64,000 nt of DNA from Exiguobacterium flavidum (GTDB taxonomy: Bacteria > Bacillota > Bacilli > Exiguobacteriales > Exiguobacteriaceae), in NCBI RefSeq assembly GCF_003344535.1, contig NZ_QPKS01000008.1, positions 62,001-126,000 on the forward strand, given 5' to 3'. The notes beneath the pieces were generated by a model. It saw only the letters and a list, made by a program, of their open reading frames with translations, ran no database searches and was not told the DNA's origin. Shown piece by piece: positions 18,205-27,150 of this stretch. Each line of letters starts with the position of its first letter. Position 1 is the stretch's first letter. The translations under genes and the position numbers were made by a program.

Positions 18205-20742
18205 TCAGACATACTCAGGAATCGTCAATGGAAGCATCACGGTGAAGGTGCTCCCCTTTCCTTCGATCGAATCGACATGGATCGTCCCTTCGTGCTCCTT
18301 GACGATCTCTTTGCAGATGGACAGGCCAAGGCCTGTGCCGCCGATTCTTCGTGTATCCGAATTGTCGACACGGAAGAATTTCTCAAACAGATGGGCGAGC
18401 GCATTTTGCGGAATCCCGATGCCCTCGTCCGATATCTCGATGACGGCAAACTCGTTCTTCATGCCAATCGCTACGGAGACGACTCCGCCTTCCGGTGAAT
18501 ATTTGACAGCATTGCTGATCAGGTTGCTGAGGAGCTGTTTGATCCTCGCCTCATCGGCGATGATTTCCGGCGACTCCCCTTCGATCACATGCAGTTCGAT
18601 CACCCGGTCCGGATTGGAGGTACGGTAGAAGTCGACGACTTCATCGACGAGTGACGCGACAGTAAGATGCGCCATCTGATAGAGGTGCTTCCCGGACTGC
18701 ATCCGCTGTACGTCAAGGAAATCCGTCACGAGGTTCGACAGCCGCTCCGTTTCCGTATGGATCGTCTTCAGATATTTCTTTTGCTTCATCTCGTCTACCT
18801 TCCGGCTCAGCATCAATTCCGTGAACCCGTAGATCGAGGTGAGTGGTGTCCGCAACTCGTGCGAGACCGTCGAGACGAGCTCCGTCTTCAGGCGATCCGC
18901 CTCCGTCTCGAGCGTCGAATCCCGGATGACGAGGATGAGCCCCTGCCATCCGCCTTCGACGGAGATTCTTTCAGCATAGATTTGGAGGTGGGCCGAGTTA
19001 TTCCGGACGTCGAAGCGAAGCACTTCCTCCGGCGGTTTGCGGGAGGCGATCTGCGCGACGTAGGCATCGAACGTCGGTACGTCGTCGACGATGCTGCGCA
19101 TGACGTCGAGAATGTACTGGACGGATGACAGCGTCCGGTCCGCCTGGAACTCCGATTCGAGCTCAGGAATCAGGTCGAACAACGGACGGTTGACGTAAAT
19201 CTCCTTCGAGCCGTCCTCGATGTAGAGAACCGCTTCCCGGATCGAATCGAGCACCTGTTCCGTCTTCTGCTTCTCCCGTTTCATCTCCTCGTAGGAACGC
19301 GTCCGCAGCAGCGACAGCGTCAACTGCTGTGCGAACCCGCTCATGTCAGCGAGCTGCTGCTCGCGATACGGTTCCTTGAAGCGGACGAGATAGATCGCAG
19401 CGAGCAGTTCGTGCGTCTCCGGCTCGAAAATCGGCAGCGCCACCTCGTAGAGATGGAACGGATAAGGCATCGCGATCGACATCGCGACTTGTTTCTCAGA
19501 ATGTACGGTCTGCCGCAACAGACGCATCCGGTGGACGGCCGACGTCTCTTCTGTGACGGCAGCCGCGACCTGATCATCGTCCATACCGTAGGTCGTCGCT
19601 TTGAACGACCCATTTTTCTCGAACAGGATCAGCGCACCGTATTCGGAACCGGTGATGCTCGCCATCTTCTGGATGATCGCAGGATATGCTTCGACCGTTT
19701 CGCGCACGGCGAGCGCTTCCGTCAGTTCATTGCGGAACTTCAGGTTCTCTTCGCTGCGCTTCGTCGTCTCGTAGGCATCCTCGAGCTCCTCCTGTTGCGC
19801 TTGAAGCTCCTCTTGCTGCGCGATCAATTCCTCTTGTTGCGCCTGCAGCTCTTCATTTTTCGTCTGCATGTTCTTCTTGCTTTCGACGGTCGTCAGCGCC
19901 ATCTGGTTGAACGACTCGCGGAGCAGACCGATCTCGTCACGGCGCTTGAGCACTTCAGACCGTCCGATTTCCTCGCCTTCCGTCAGACGCTTGTTGTCGT
20001 CGACGAGATGCATCAGATGGCGGGACATGTTCCGGACATACGGATGGATGAACAGGAACAGGAACAAAATCAGCACGACGATGCTCGATAGCCAGATCAT
20101 CTGCGTACTTGCGACCTCTTCTTGGAGCTTCGCGACGGCATCCGCCTGTTCTTTCGCTAACGAAGCGCGATAGTTTTCAAGCGAAGCGGTCGCCCGCTCA
20201 ATATCCGGAACGACGTCGATCGTTCCGCTGGCGCTCTCCTTCAACACCCCCTGATCGATCAGGCGGCGTACGACCGGGAGTCCGAGCAATGTGTCGCCCT
20301 GAAGGAAGTCCTCATTGATTTCACCATTTTTCTTCCCCGACACGTACGCTTCCGACAAAGGCAGGAGGCCTCCGTAATAGGACGAATAGAGCGAATTCAT
20401 CTGCGCGACGAATTCACGTTCTTCCGGAGTCTTCGCATTCTCAGCGAACCAGTCCGTCTTCTCCTTGATTCCGGCGCGGTACGATTCCACCTTTTCAAAC
20501 GTCTTCTCGTCACCGAATATGACATAGCCGCGCAGACCGAACTGGACTTCCTGCCAGTCTTGCCAGAGGTCGTTCGCACGTGCGTTTCGCTCACTCATCG
20601 TCGAAAGGCTCTCCTTCGACTCAGTGAGCTGACTTTCCGTATAATCGTAGACGAAAAGCGAAGTCAGTGAGACTACTGCCAAGAGCGCGTAGAACACGGT
20701 CAATAGCTGTCGTCCGATTTTTTGGTTGATCCAGTCGAGCAT
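18205..20742 (-). CDS. Large membrane sensor histidine kinase (CHASE3-HAMP-GAF-PAS-HisKA-HATPase)
   Basis: The product has 845 residues. A TM helix starts near residue 12; an outer domain to about 195 has the helical CHASE3 pattern (WQEVQFGLRGYVIFGDEKTF); then a second TM (IVVLILFLFLFIHPYV) and a HAMP region. A Gln/Glu heptad stretch with QAQQEEL-type repeats leads into a GAF domain (about 345-480) and a PAS domain (about 500-620). The HisKA box is STVSHELRTPLTSIYGF, followed by NLISNAVKYSPEGG, DEGIGIPQN and GTGLGLSICKEIV, all intact. No response regulator is adjacent, so it is an orphan kinase whose signal is unknown. Confidence 0.85.
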   Translation of the reverse strand: MLDWINQKIGRQLLTVFYALLAVVSLTSLFVYDYTESQLTESKESLSTMSERNARANDLWQDWQEVQFGLRGYVIFGDEKTFEKVESYRAGIKEKTDWFAENAKTPEEREFVAQMNSLYSSYYGGLLPLSEAYVSGKKNGEINEDFLQGDTLLGLPVVRRLIDQGVLKESASGTIDVVPDIERATASLENYRASLAKEQADAVAKLQEEVASTQMIWLSSIVVLILFLFLFIHPYVRNMSRHLMHLVDDNKRLTEGEEIGRSEVLKRRDEIGLLRESFNQMALTTVESKKNMQTKNEELQAQQEELIAQQEELQAQQEELEDAYETTKRSEENLKFRNELTEALAVRETVEAYPAIIQKMASITGSEYGALILFEKNGSFKATTYGMDDDQVAAAVTEETSAVHRMRLLRQTVHSEKQVAMSIAMPYPFHLYEVALPIFEPETHELLAAIYLVRFKEPYREQQLADMSGFAQQLTLSLLRTRSYEEMKREKQKTEQVLDSIREAVLYIEDGSKEIYVNRPLFDLIPELESEFQADRTLSSVQYILDVMRSIVDDVPTFDAYVAQIASRKPPEEVLRFDVRNNSAHLQIYAERISVEGGWQGLILVIRDSTLETEADRLKTELVSTVSHELRTPLTSIYGFTELMLSRKVDEMKQKKYLKTIHTETERLSNLVTDFLDVQRMQSGKHLYQMAHLTVASLVDEVVDFYRTSNPDRVIELHVIEGESPEIIADEARIKQLLSNLISNAVKYSPEGGVVSVAIGMKNEFAVIEISDEGIGIPQNALAHLFEKFFRVDNSDTRRIGGTGLGLSICKEIVKEHEGTIHVDSIEGKGSTFTVMLPLTIPEYV

Positions 20743-20860
20743 TCATTTTCCCCCTTGAAAGGGCCCCTCTCCGACTACACATAGAAGAATCCTTCTTCAT
20801 TCGAACAATACCGTTACAGTAACATAAATCACACTCTTTTTCCTAAAAAGATGCCCTCTC

Positions 20861-21703
20861 TCATTTCACCTTTTCCGGCTTCAATACCTTCTTCTCATGC
20901 TTCTGCCGCATACGTTCCGCGTTCAGCAGACCGCCGAGCATCAATACGACGGCAGACAGATAGAACCAGGTCATCAGGACGATGATTCCGCCGAGCTGAC
21001 CGTAGAGCCGGTCATAGCTTCCGAACTCCGCGTAGTAGGAGAACAACTCCGATACCCCCTGCCAGGCGACCGTCGCGAACAAGGCGCCAGGCATGACTTG
21101 GCGGATCGTCAGGCGGACGCTCGGAAGGATCCGGTACAACAGGATGAAGAACGCGAAGAGAAACAGCGAACCGAGTCCCCAGCGAAAGACGAACCAGATG
21201 TTCGATATCTGCGCGAGCGTGTCCGCGATCAGACTGAAATGCGCGACGAATCTCCGCGCGAGCTTCTCGCTGACGGGGACGAGCAGGGACAGCGGCAAGA
21301 TGACCATCAGTCCGAGCGTGAAGGCGAAATCCTGGAGCAAGCCCCGCCAGAATGGTGCCTTCCGGACGACTTCGAGCGCATCGTTGAGCGAACGGACAAG
21401 CGACTGGACCGACATCGAGGCGAGCCAGAACGCAGCGACGAAGCTGAGCGATGCAACGCTCAGTCCTTCCTTGTCGAAGACGGTGATGATGCCCTCCTCG
21501 ATCAACGCGTACGTCTCTGCCGGCGCGAACGGCCGTATCAGGCGCAAGACGTCCTCAGACGAATAAGGAAGGAAGCTGACGAGTTCGACTACGAAAAGCA
21601 GGAACGGAAACATGGATAACATAAGATAATAGGCCAACTGCGCCGATTTATCAAAGAACTGTTCGTTGAAGAATCGGGCAAAGACAGGTTTGATGAGCGA
21701 CAT
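20861..21703 (-). CDS. YihY/BrkB-family membrane protein
   Basis: The product has 280 residues and six hydrophobic regions. Typical features are FFDKSAQLAYYLMLSMFPFLLF, FWLASMSVQSLVRSLNDAL and the closing block YDRLYGQLGGIIVLMTWFYL, which is the most conserved part of the YihY family (formerly called ribonuclease BN). The function is unproven; some members affect envelope or virulence. The gap of about 120 bp upstream holds no gene. Confidence 0.8.
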   Translation of the reverse strand: MSLIKPVFARFFNEQFFDKSAQLAYYLMLSMFPFLLFVVELVSFLPYSSEDVLRLIRPFAPAETYALIEEGIITVFDKEGLSVASLSFVAAFWLASMSVQSLVRSLNDALEVVRKAPFWRGLLQDFAFTLGLMVILPLSLLVPVSEKLARRFVAHFSLIADTLAQISNIWFVFRWGLGSLFLFAFFILLYRILPSVRLTIRQVMPGALFATVAWQGVSELFSYYAEFGSYDRLYGQLGGIIVLMTWFYLSAVVLMLGGLLNAERMRQKHEKKVLKPEKVK

Positions 21704-21785
21704 TCAGTATACCTCGCTTTCTGTGGTGCGTATTTTCTTGTTCCCGTTCATTTGAACTCGTTAAACAAGCGAAGCGGCAAACAGA

Positions 21786-21811
21786 GACGGGCAGCTTGTC
21801 CGCTGCCCGTC
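21786..21811 (-). terminator. Hairpin at the end of the M30-type protease gene
   Basis: GACGGGCAGC and GCTGCCCGTC form a 10-bp perfect stem with a 6-base loop overlapping the stop codon region. The following minus-strand T run is short (TCTGTTTG), so termination is likely but not certain. Confidence 0.55.
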
Positions 21812-23747
21812 ACCTCACGGCGATCACGCGCCGTTCGCTCTCTTGTTTCGCATCATCCACTGCATAGAGGACGAGGCGTGTCGCCTTCTTCTGTTTCGCG
21901 ATTGGGATACTGTACGTACCATCCCGTGAAGCCGTCGCCTTCCCGAGCAGCCGACCTGAACGATAGAGACGGACGACCGTTCCCGCCTCCGCCTTTCCGG
22001 TGACACGGACCGTCCGGGTCGTGACCCGGGCAGCGACCGGCTGAGCCGGCGGATCGATGTCGAACGTGCGGTAGTCGAGTGCGCCGTTCATCTGCTTGAT
22101 CGGTTCCGTCGACTGTACGACGACCGCACCTCCGCCACGAAGCGACGCGGTCGTTCCGCGATGAATTTTTTGCGTGAGTGCTTCATTGAATAAAGTCCCG
22201 TTGAAGCTGTAGCGTCCTGCCTTTCCGTTCAGGAAAAGGGCAGCGCGAAAATTCGCCATGATATCGCCGAACGGAATCGTTCTTCCCGTCCGTTTCGCGA
22301 GCACTGCCTCGACCGCCCGGTAATCGTTTTCCGGTCGTCCGATGATTTCACCATACAGGCCCGCCATGCCGCCCGCCTGTCCACGGATGTACTGGCCGAA
22401 CAGATAGGACAGCGCGTAGTTCGACAGCGTGTCGTTCCCGCCGTCCCAGTACAAGAGGGAGTGTCCTGACGTGATCGCGTCAGACGTGTTGTAGTAATTG
22501 ATCCGTTCATCGAGCGGTCTGCCCGTGTAGACTTGCTCCGCCGCCATCGCGAGCGCCTCGTCGAGCCAGAGCGACATCTCGCTCCCCTGCTCCTTGAAGA
22601 CGTTCTCGTTGAAGTTGACCATATGCTGAAACTCGTGAGCGAGCGTCGAATAGGCGGACGTGACATCCCTTTTCGTCAACATCCCCATCGCAGGATAGGT
22701 GTCGATGTAGAACACTTCGCCCCGATTCGATCCTTCGAGGTTCGGAATCAAGTCCCCCGGCCAGAAGTAGCCGGCGACATATCCGCCTGATCCTGCGAAG
22801 CCGTCCTGTATGTCGTAGAGCAGGATGTTCGTCTTCCCGTCCCGATCGATGTCAGAGCTCTGACCGAAATGGGTCGTCACAGCCGGCTCGATCCGGTCGT
22901 CGAACTCGTGCCCGATTTTCTCCGCCTGCTCAGGCGTCACCTGGTTTTGGTCGACCCAGACGTTCGCCTTCCTTCCGCTGTATCGCAACACCGGCTCAAT
23001 CGAGGAGAACGTGTTCGTCTTGATGTTCATGACTGTGAAGATACGGCTTGACCCGGGCTTCGGCGGCGAGAACGACTGCTTACGGAAGCCGGCTGCGGTC
23101 CGTTTTTGCAGTAGCGCCTGACCGAGCCGGAAGTTGATATCCCGCTTATAAGGCTTCTGCCTGCTTTCTGACAGGACGTTCATGCCGAGCGGCTGTTTCC
23201 GCTCCCCGTCTGTCGACGTGTTGGTGATGATCGTATAGCGGTTGCCGGCCGGGACGGCCGGAGTACCGTTCCGGAGCTTGAACACGGCCGACCGTGTGTA
23301 GGAGCCATCCGTATTTCTCGCGAAAACGCCTACCCTGACGTACAGCTCATGGTTCGCAAAATCCGCATTCGAAATCGTTTTTCGATAGCTCCTTTCGCGG
23401 ACGCCGAGCGAATCGACGCGCGTCGTGCCGACGAGTTTGAACGCGCCGCGCGCATACCGGTAGAACTCGATTCCGAGATAGCGGTCCTTGTTTGCGCTCC
23501 GGTCGCTCGCATAAGCCAAGATCACCTCGGTCGCTTTGCTTCCGCGCTTCACGCTTTGAAGCGTGACCGTCTGAAGGGCAGACCGGCTGTCGACAAGACG
23601 TGCCGCGACACCCGCCGGCTTGACGAGGGGAATGTCCGACGCCTTTCCGGTCACACTCGTTCGAAATGGCTGTTCAGCTGACGCGCTATATTGAAATCCT
23701 CCAAGCACCAGTGCACCGCTGACGAGCAATGCCGCCATCCGTCTCAT
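21810..23747 (-). CDS. Secreted M30-type (hyicolysin-like) zinc metalloprotease
   Basis: The product has about 645 residues. A signal peptide (MRRMAALLVSGALVLGGF, then SASA) precedes an N-terminal beta domain. The active site is STLAHEFQHMVNF (HExxH) followed by WLDEALAMAAEQVY, which provides the downstream Glu, as in hyicolysin-type peptidases. Ahead of it, DRDGKTNILLYDIQDGF is also typical of the family. The C-terminus (about 560-645) is an Ig-like repeat with GTVVRLYRSGRLLGKATA, probably for wall or substrate binding. A GTG at 23756 is an alternative start. It is monocistronic. Confidence 0.75.
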   Translation of the reverse strand: MRRMAALLVSGALVLGGFQYSASAEQPFRTSVTGKASDIPLVKPAGVAARLVDSRSALQTVTLQSVKRGSKATEVILAYASDRSANKDRYLGIEFYRYARGAFKLVGTTRVDSLGVRERSYRKTISNADFANHELYVRVGVFARNTDGSYTRSAVFKLRNGTPAVPAGNRYTIITNTSTDGERKQPLGMNVLSESRQKPYKRDINFRLGQALLQKRTAAGFRKQSFSPPKPGSSRIFTVMNIKTNTFSSIEPVLRYSGRKANVWVDQNQVTPEQAEKIGHEFDDRIEPAVTTHFGQSSDIDRDGKTNILLYDIQDGFAGSGGYVAGYFWPGDLIPNLEGSNRGEVFYIDTYPAMGMLTKRDVTSAYSTLAHEFQHMVNFNENVFKEQGSEMSLWLDEALAMAAEQVYTGRPLDERINYYNTSDAITSGHSLLYWDGGNDTLSNYALSYLFGQYIRGQAGGMAGLYGEIIGRPENDYRAVEAVLAKRTGRTIPFGDIMANFRAALFLNGKAGRYSFNGTLFNEALTQKIHRGTTASLRGGGAVVVQSTEPIKQMNGALDYRTFDIDPPAQPVAARVTTRTVRVTGKAEAGTVVRLYRSGRLLGKATASRDGTYSIPIAKQKKATRLVLYAVDDAKQESERRVIAVR

Positions 23748-23933
23748 CTTCCCCACCGCCTTCCGTGTTCCTTTCCTTCTATATCGGAAAAAATGGATTT
23801 CATTTGAAGAGTTTTTAAGGAAGGCTTCATTTTTTTAAAAGTTCCGCTTCTTCAGGCTGGCATCGGTCACAGAGGGCCGGTACACTAGCAGAAGAGAAGA
23901 ACCGTGCCGAAGAAGTAGAAAGGGCGTAATCAT

Positions 23934-25022
23934 GTGAGCAACATCCGAAGCGAAGCAGAACAATTCCTCAACACCTATTATGAAGAACTCGGTCTCGAAG
24001 GTATTGCCAATCGCATCAGTGAAGTCATCCGGGAAATCGAACGGACCGGGACCTACAGACAGACGGAAGAGGAACTCACTTACGGTGCGAAGCTCGCCTG
24101 GCGCAACAGCAACCGCTGCATCGGCCGCCTCGCGTGGGAGCAACTTCACGTCATCGACGCACGTGACGCCGCGACGCGGGAAGATGTCATTGACGTCCTC
24201 CTCTCGCACATCGAATATGCGACGAACGGCGGACGAATCCGCTCGACGCTGACCGTCCTTCCTGAGACTGTCCATCTGCTCAACCACCAGCTCATCCGTT
24301 ATGCCGGCTACGAATCTGAGGAAGGTGTAATCGGCGATCCGGCATCGCTCGCTTTGACGGAACTATGTGAATCGCTCGGCTGGCGCGGAGCACGGACGGA
24401 CTTCGACGTCCTGCCGCTCGTGATCGAGATCGATGGCGTCCGCTCACTGCACGAGATACCGGAAGAGCTCGTTTTAGAAGTCGACATCATTCACCCGGAA
24501 CACGACCTGTTCGGAGGAACAAAGATCAAATGGTATGCCGTTCCGATGATCAGCGACATGATCCTCGAAATCGGCGGCATCCGTTATCCGTGCGCCCCGT
24601 TCAATGGCTGGTACATGGGGACGGAGATCGGTGCCCGCAATCTCGCGGACGCAGACCGCTATGACCTGTTGCCCACTGTCGCGCGAAGTCTAGGGCTCAA
24701 CACGTCGAAGGACCGGACACTCTGGAAGGACCGTGCCCTGATCGAACTGAATGGAGCTGTCCTCGACTCGTTCGAGCGCGCCGGTATCACGATCGTCGAT
24801 CACCATACGGCAGCAAGGCAATTCGCCCGTTTCGAGAAGAACGAGAACGCCTGCGGCCGGGACGTGACCGGCGAATGGGCCTGGCTCGTCCCGCCGATCA
24901 GCGGTGCCTCGACGCATATGTTCCACAAGGACTATTCGAATGAGACGAAACGGCCGAACTTCTTTCCGCGCGAGGCGGTACCGGTTCGCTGTCCGTTCAG
25001 CATGGCAGGTGAACGGACATGA
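23934..25022 (+). CDS. nos: Nitric oxide synthase oxygenase (bacterial NOS)
   Basis: The product has 362 residues and is an oxygenase domain only, as in Bacillus NOS; reductase partners must be supplied elsewhere. AWRNSNRCIGR contains the heme-ligating Cys, and FNGWYMGTEIGARNL contains the Glu that binds arginine. SGASTHMFHKDY near the end holds pterin-site residues. It converts L-arginine to citrulline and NO using a reduced pterin, and protects against oxidative stress or antibiotics in related species. The start is the GTG at 23934 after GAAAGGG; an ATG two bases earlier is in another frame and hits a stop at once. It overlaps the Nudix gene by ATGA. Confidence 0.92.
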   Translation: MSNIRSEAEQFLNTYYEELGLEGIANRISEVIREIERTGTYRQTEEELTYGAKLAWRNSNRCIGRLAWEQLHVIDARDAATREDVIDVLLSHIEYATNGGRIRSTLTVLPETVHLLNHQLIRYAGYESEEGVIGDPASLALTELCESLGWRGARTDFDVLPLVIEIDGVRSLHEIPEELVLEVDIIHPEHDLFGGTKIKWYAVPMISDMILEIGGIRYPCAPFNGWYMGTEIGARNLADADRYDLLPTVARSLGLNTSKDRTLWKDRALIELNGAVLDSFERAGITIVDHHTAARQFARFEKNENACGRDVTGEWAWLVPPISGASTHMFHKDYSNETKRPNFFPREAVPVRCPFSMAGERT

Positions 25023-25471
25023 ACTATGTGGCGACCATCCGCGAAAAAATCGGCAACGACCCGCTCATCCTCGTCGGATCCGTCGTCCTCGTGATCAAAG
25101 ACGGACAGATCCTGCTCGAGCAACGGACCGAACCGCTCGGACGATATGGACTGCCGGGCGGCTTGATGGAATGGGCCGAGTCCCCGGAAGAGACCGCTCG
25201 GCGCGAACTGTTCGAGGAGACCGGGCTCGACGCCGGAGAATTGAGGTTGCTCGGCGCCTACTCGGGTCCGAATTATGTCACGACGCTCAGGAACGGCGAC
25301 GTCTTCCAGAGCGTCACGCTCGCCTACGTCGCCTCTCATGCGACAGGTATGCTTCAAGCAAGCGACGAAAGCCTGCGGCTCGATTACTTCCCGCTCGACG
25401 CATTGCCGCCGGACATGATCGGATCGCACGAACGTTTCATCGAAGACTACAAAAAGGCGCTGGCGGAATGA
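25019..25471 (+). CDS. Nudix hydrolase
   Basis: The product has 150 residues. The Nudix box is complete: GGLMEWAESPEETARREL then FEETGL, matching G-x5-E-x7-R-E-U-x-E-E-x-G-U. The N-terminal GSVVLVIKDGQILLEQR and LGRYGLPGG are typical of the ADP-ribose or nucleoside-diphosphate-linked subgroup. Its ATG overlaps the NOS stop, so the two proteins are translated together. The substrate is not determined; cleansing of a damaged nucleotide or of a pterin-related diphosphate would fit the partner. Confidence 0.85.
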   Translation: MNYVATIREKIGNDPLILVGSVVLVIKDGQILLEQRTEPLGRYGLPGGLMEWAESPEETARRELFEETGLDAGELRLLGAYSGPNYVTTLRNGDVFQSVTLAYVASHATGMLQASDESLRLDYFPLDALPPDMIGSHERFIEDYKKALAE

Positions 25472-25504
25472 TGATTCCGCACAGCGCCTTCCTACTATCC
25501 AATA

Positions 25505-26893
25505 TCATTGATGAAGATTCGAACGTCTGCGACCGTAGCCGAAGTAGATCAAGAGACCGATGCCGGTCCAGATGAAGAAAGCGATCCACGTGAAACCGGC
25601 GAGGTTCGTCATCAACAGGAAGCACGCGAGCACCGACAGGATCGGCAGGACCGGAACGAACGGCACTTTGAAGACCCGTTTCATGTCCGGCTGCGTCTTA
25701 CGCAGGATGATGATCGCGACCGAAATCAGAGCGAACGCGGCGAGCGTCCCGATGTTGATCAGCTCAGCGAGCGTCCCGAGCGGTACGAAGCCAGCGAGGA
25801 GTGCTGCGATCGTGCCGAGGATCCACGTCGCCTTGACCGGCGTGTGCGTCTTCTCATCGACGTCGGAGAAGACGGCCGGAAGGAGACCGTCACGGCTCAT
25901 CGCGAACAGGAGGCGAATCAAGCCGTACGTCATGACGAGGATGACCGTCGTCATCCCGACGATCGCTCCAAGGTCGACGAAACCTGCGACCCAGTCCTGA
26001 CCGGCGACTTTCAATGCGAGCGAGACCGGGCTGTCGACACCTTCGAACTGTTTGAACGGCACGATACCGACCATGATGGCGGAGACGATGACGTAGAGGA
26101 CAGTGACGATCGCTAGCGACCCGAGGATACCGATCGGCAAGTTGCGGCCCGGATCCTTGACCTCTTCAGCAGCCGATGTGACGGCGTCGAATCCAAGATA
26201 GGCGAAGAAGGCAATGGCTGACGCCTGCAGGATACCGCTTACGCCGAACGGTGCGAATGGCTGATAGTTACCCGGCTCGACGTACCAGATGCCGACGACG
26301 ATGAACAGGATGACGACCGCCACCTTGACGAGCACCATGATGTTGTTGATGCGCTTCGTCTCCTTGATGCCGCGAGACAACAGGAGCGTGATGACCATCA
26401 AGACGGCAAACGCCGGCAGGTTGAAGTAGGTCGTCTCCCCCGGAACAGCACCAGGGGCAGCCGTCAGGATCTTCGGCAATTCAAGACCGAATCCTGCGAG
26501 CAGCGACTGGAAGTAGCCTGACCACCCCGTCGCGACGGCACTTGCCGCGAGACCGTATTCAAGGAGGAGATCCCAGCCGATGATCCAGGCGATCAGTTCC
26601 CCGAGCGTCGCGTATGTGTACGTATAGACGCTCCCTGAGACTGGAATCATGGAGGAGAACTCAGCGTAACAGAGGGCAGCGAGCGCACAGACGATCGCCG
26701 AAATGATGAATGAGACCGGCAAGGCAGGACCGGCGTAAAGTGCTCCTGTTCCTGTCAGGACGAAAATCCCCGTCCCGATGATCGCTCCGATTCCGAGGAG
26801 CACGAGGTCGATCCCTGACAAATGACGCGCGAGCTTCGAATGGCTTCCAGCGTCCAACATGACGCTGACATCTTTCTTACGCAATAAACTCAT
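25505..26893 (-). CDS. APC-family amino acid permease (YfnA-like)
   Basis: The product has 462 residues and about twelve helices. Signature blocks are LVLLGIGAIIGTGIFVLTG, FIISAIVCALAALCYAEF and AIAFFAYLGFDAVTSAAEEV, which place it in the cationic or broad-specificity amino acid transporter branch of the APC superfamily. I use the ATG at 26893 (MSLLRKKD); the frame continues upstream to a GTG at 26905. An extended -10 promoter lies about 70 bp upstream. Confidence 0.8.
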   Translation of the reverse strand: MSLLRKKDVSVMLDAGSHSKLARHLSGIDLVLLGIGAIIGTGIFVLTGTGALYAGPALPVSFIISAIVCALAALCYAEFSSMIPVSGSVYTYTYATLGELIAWIIGWDLLLEYGLAASAVATGWSGYFQSLLAGFGLELPKILTAAPGAVPGETTYFNLPAFAVLMVITLLLSRGIKETKRINNIMVLVKVAVVILFIVVGIWYVEPGNYQPFAPFGVSGILQASAIAFFAYLGFDAVTSAAEEVKDPGRNLPIGILGSLAIVTVLYVIVSAIMVGIVPFKQFEGVDSPVSLALKVAGQDWVAGFVDLGAIVGMTTVILVMTYGLIRLLFAMSRDGLLPAVFSDVDEKTHTPVKATWILGTIAALLAGFVPLGTLAELINIGTLAAFALISVAIIILRKTQPDMKRVFKVPFVPVLPILSVLACFLLMTNLAGFTWIAFFIWTGIGLLIYFGYGRRRSNLHQ

Positions 26894-26959
26894 ACTCTTC
26901 TTCACCCGAACTTTCTCTTTTTTCTGAATATTCGAACCATTGTTCGATTAACTTCTTCA

Positions 26960-26968
26960 TCATAACAA
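26960..26968 (-). promoter_or_regulatory. Extended -10 promoter of the permease gene
   Basis: The minus strand reads TGTTATGAT, an extended -10 (TGnTATAAT-like). No well-placed -35 is seen. The leader to the start would be about 60 nt, with no recognisable riboswitch. Confidence 0.5.
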
Positions 26969-27104
26969 AGACCCGTTGCTTTTTCAGCCAAGGTCGTCTG
27001 TGTTTATTCACAAAGAGTTCTCCTATTTTTTGTTTCTCACCCCAACGCATATATGCATACATGCGGTGAAGCATCGGGCAAACGCTCTCATCTCCTGATA
27101 CAGC

Positions 27105-27130
27105 AAAACCTCCGTCCGAAGACGAAGGTT
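27105..27130 (-). terminator. Terminator of the channel gene
   Basis: Minus-strand AACCTTCGTC-TTCG-GACGGAGGTT is followed by TT, close after the stop at 27151. The loop is a stable UUCG-type tetraloop. Confidence 0.75.
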
Positions 27131-27150
27131 CTGCGCTTGTTCAATTCACA

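Noticed and set aside
26877-27074. 65-codon frame before the amino acid permease
   Set aside because: It starts upstream of the likely extended -10 promoter and overlaps the permease start; its ribosome binding site is poor.
26894-27100. Lysine riboswitch or T-box before the permease
   Set aside because: No T-box sequence, terminator/antiterminator pair or lysine core motif is visible, and the promoter lies close to the gene.
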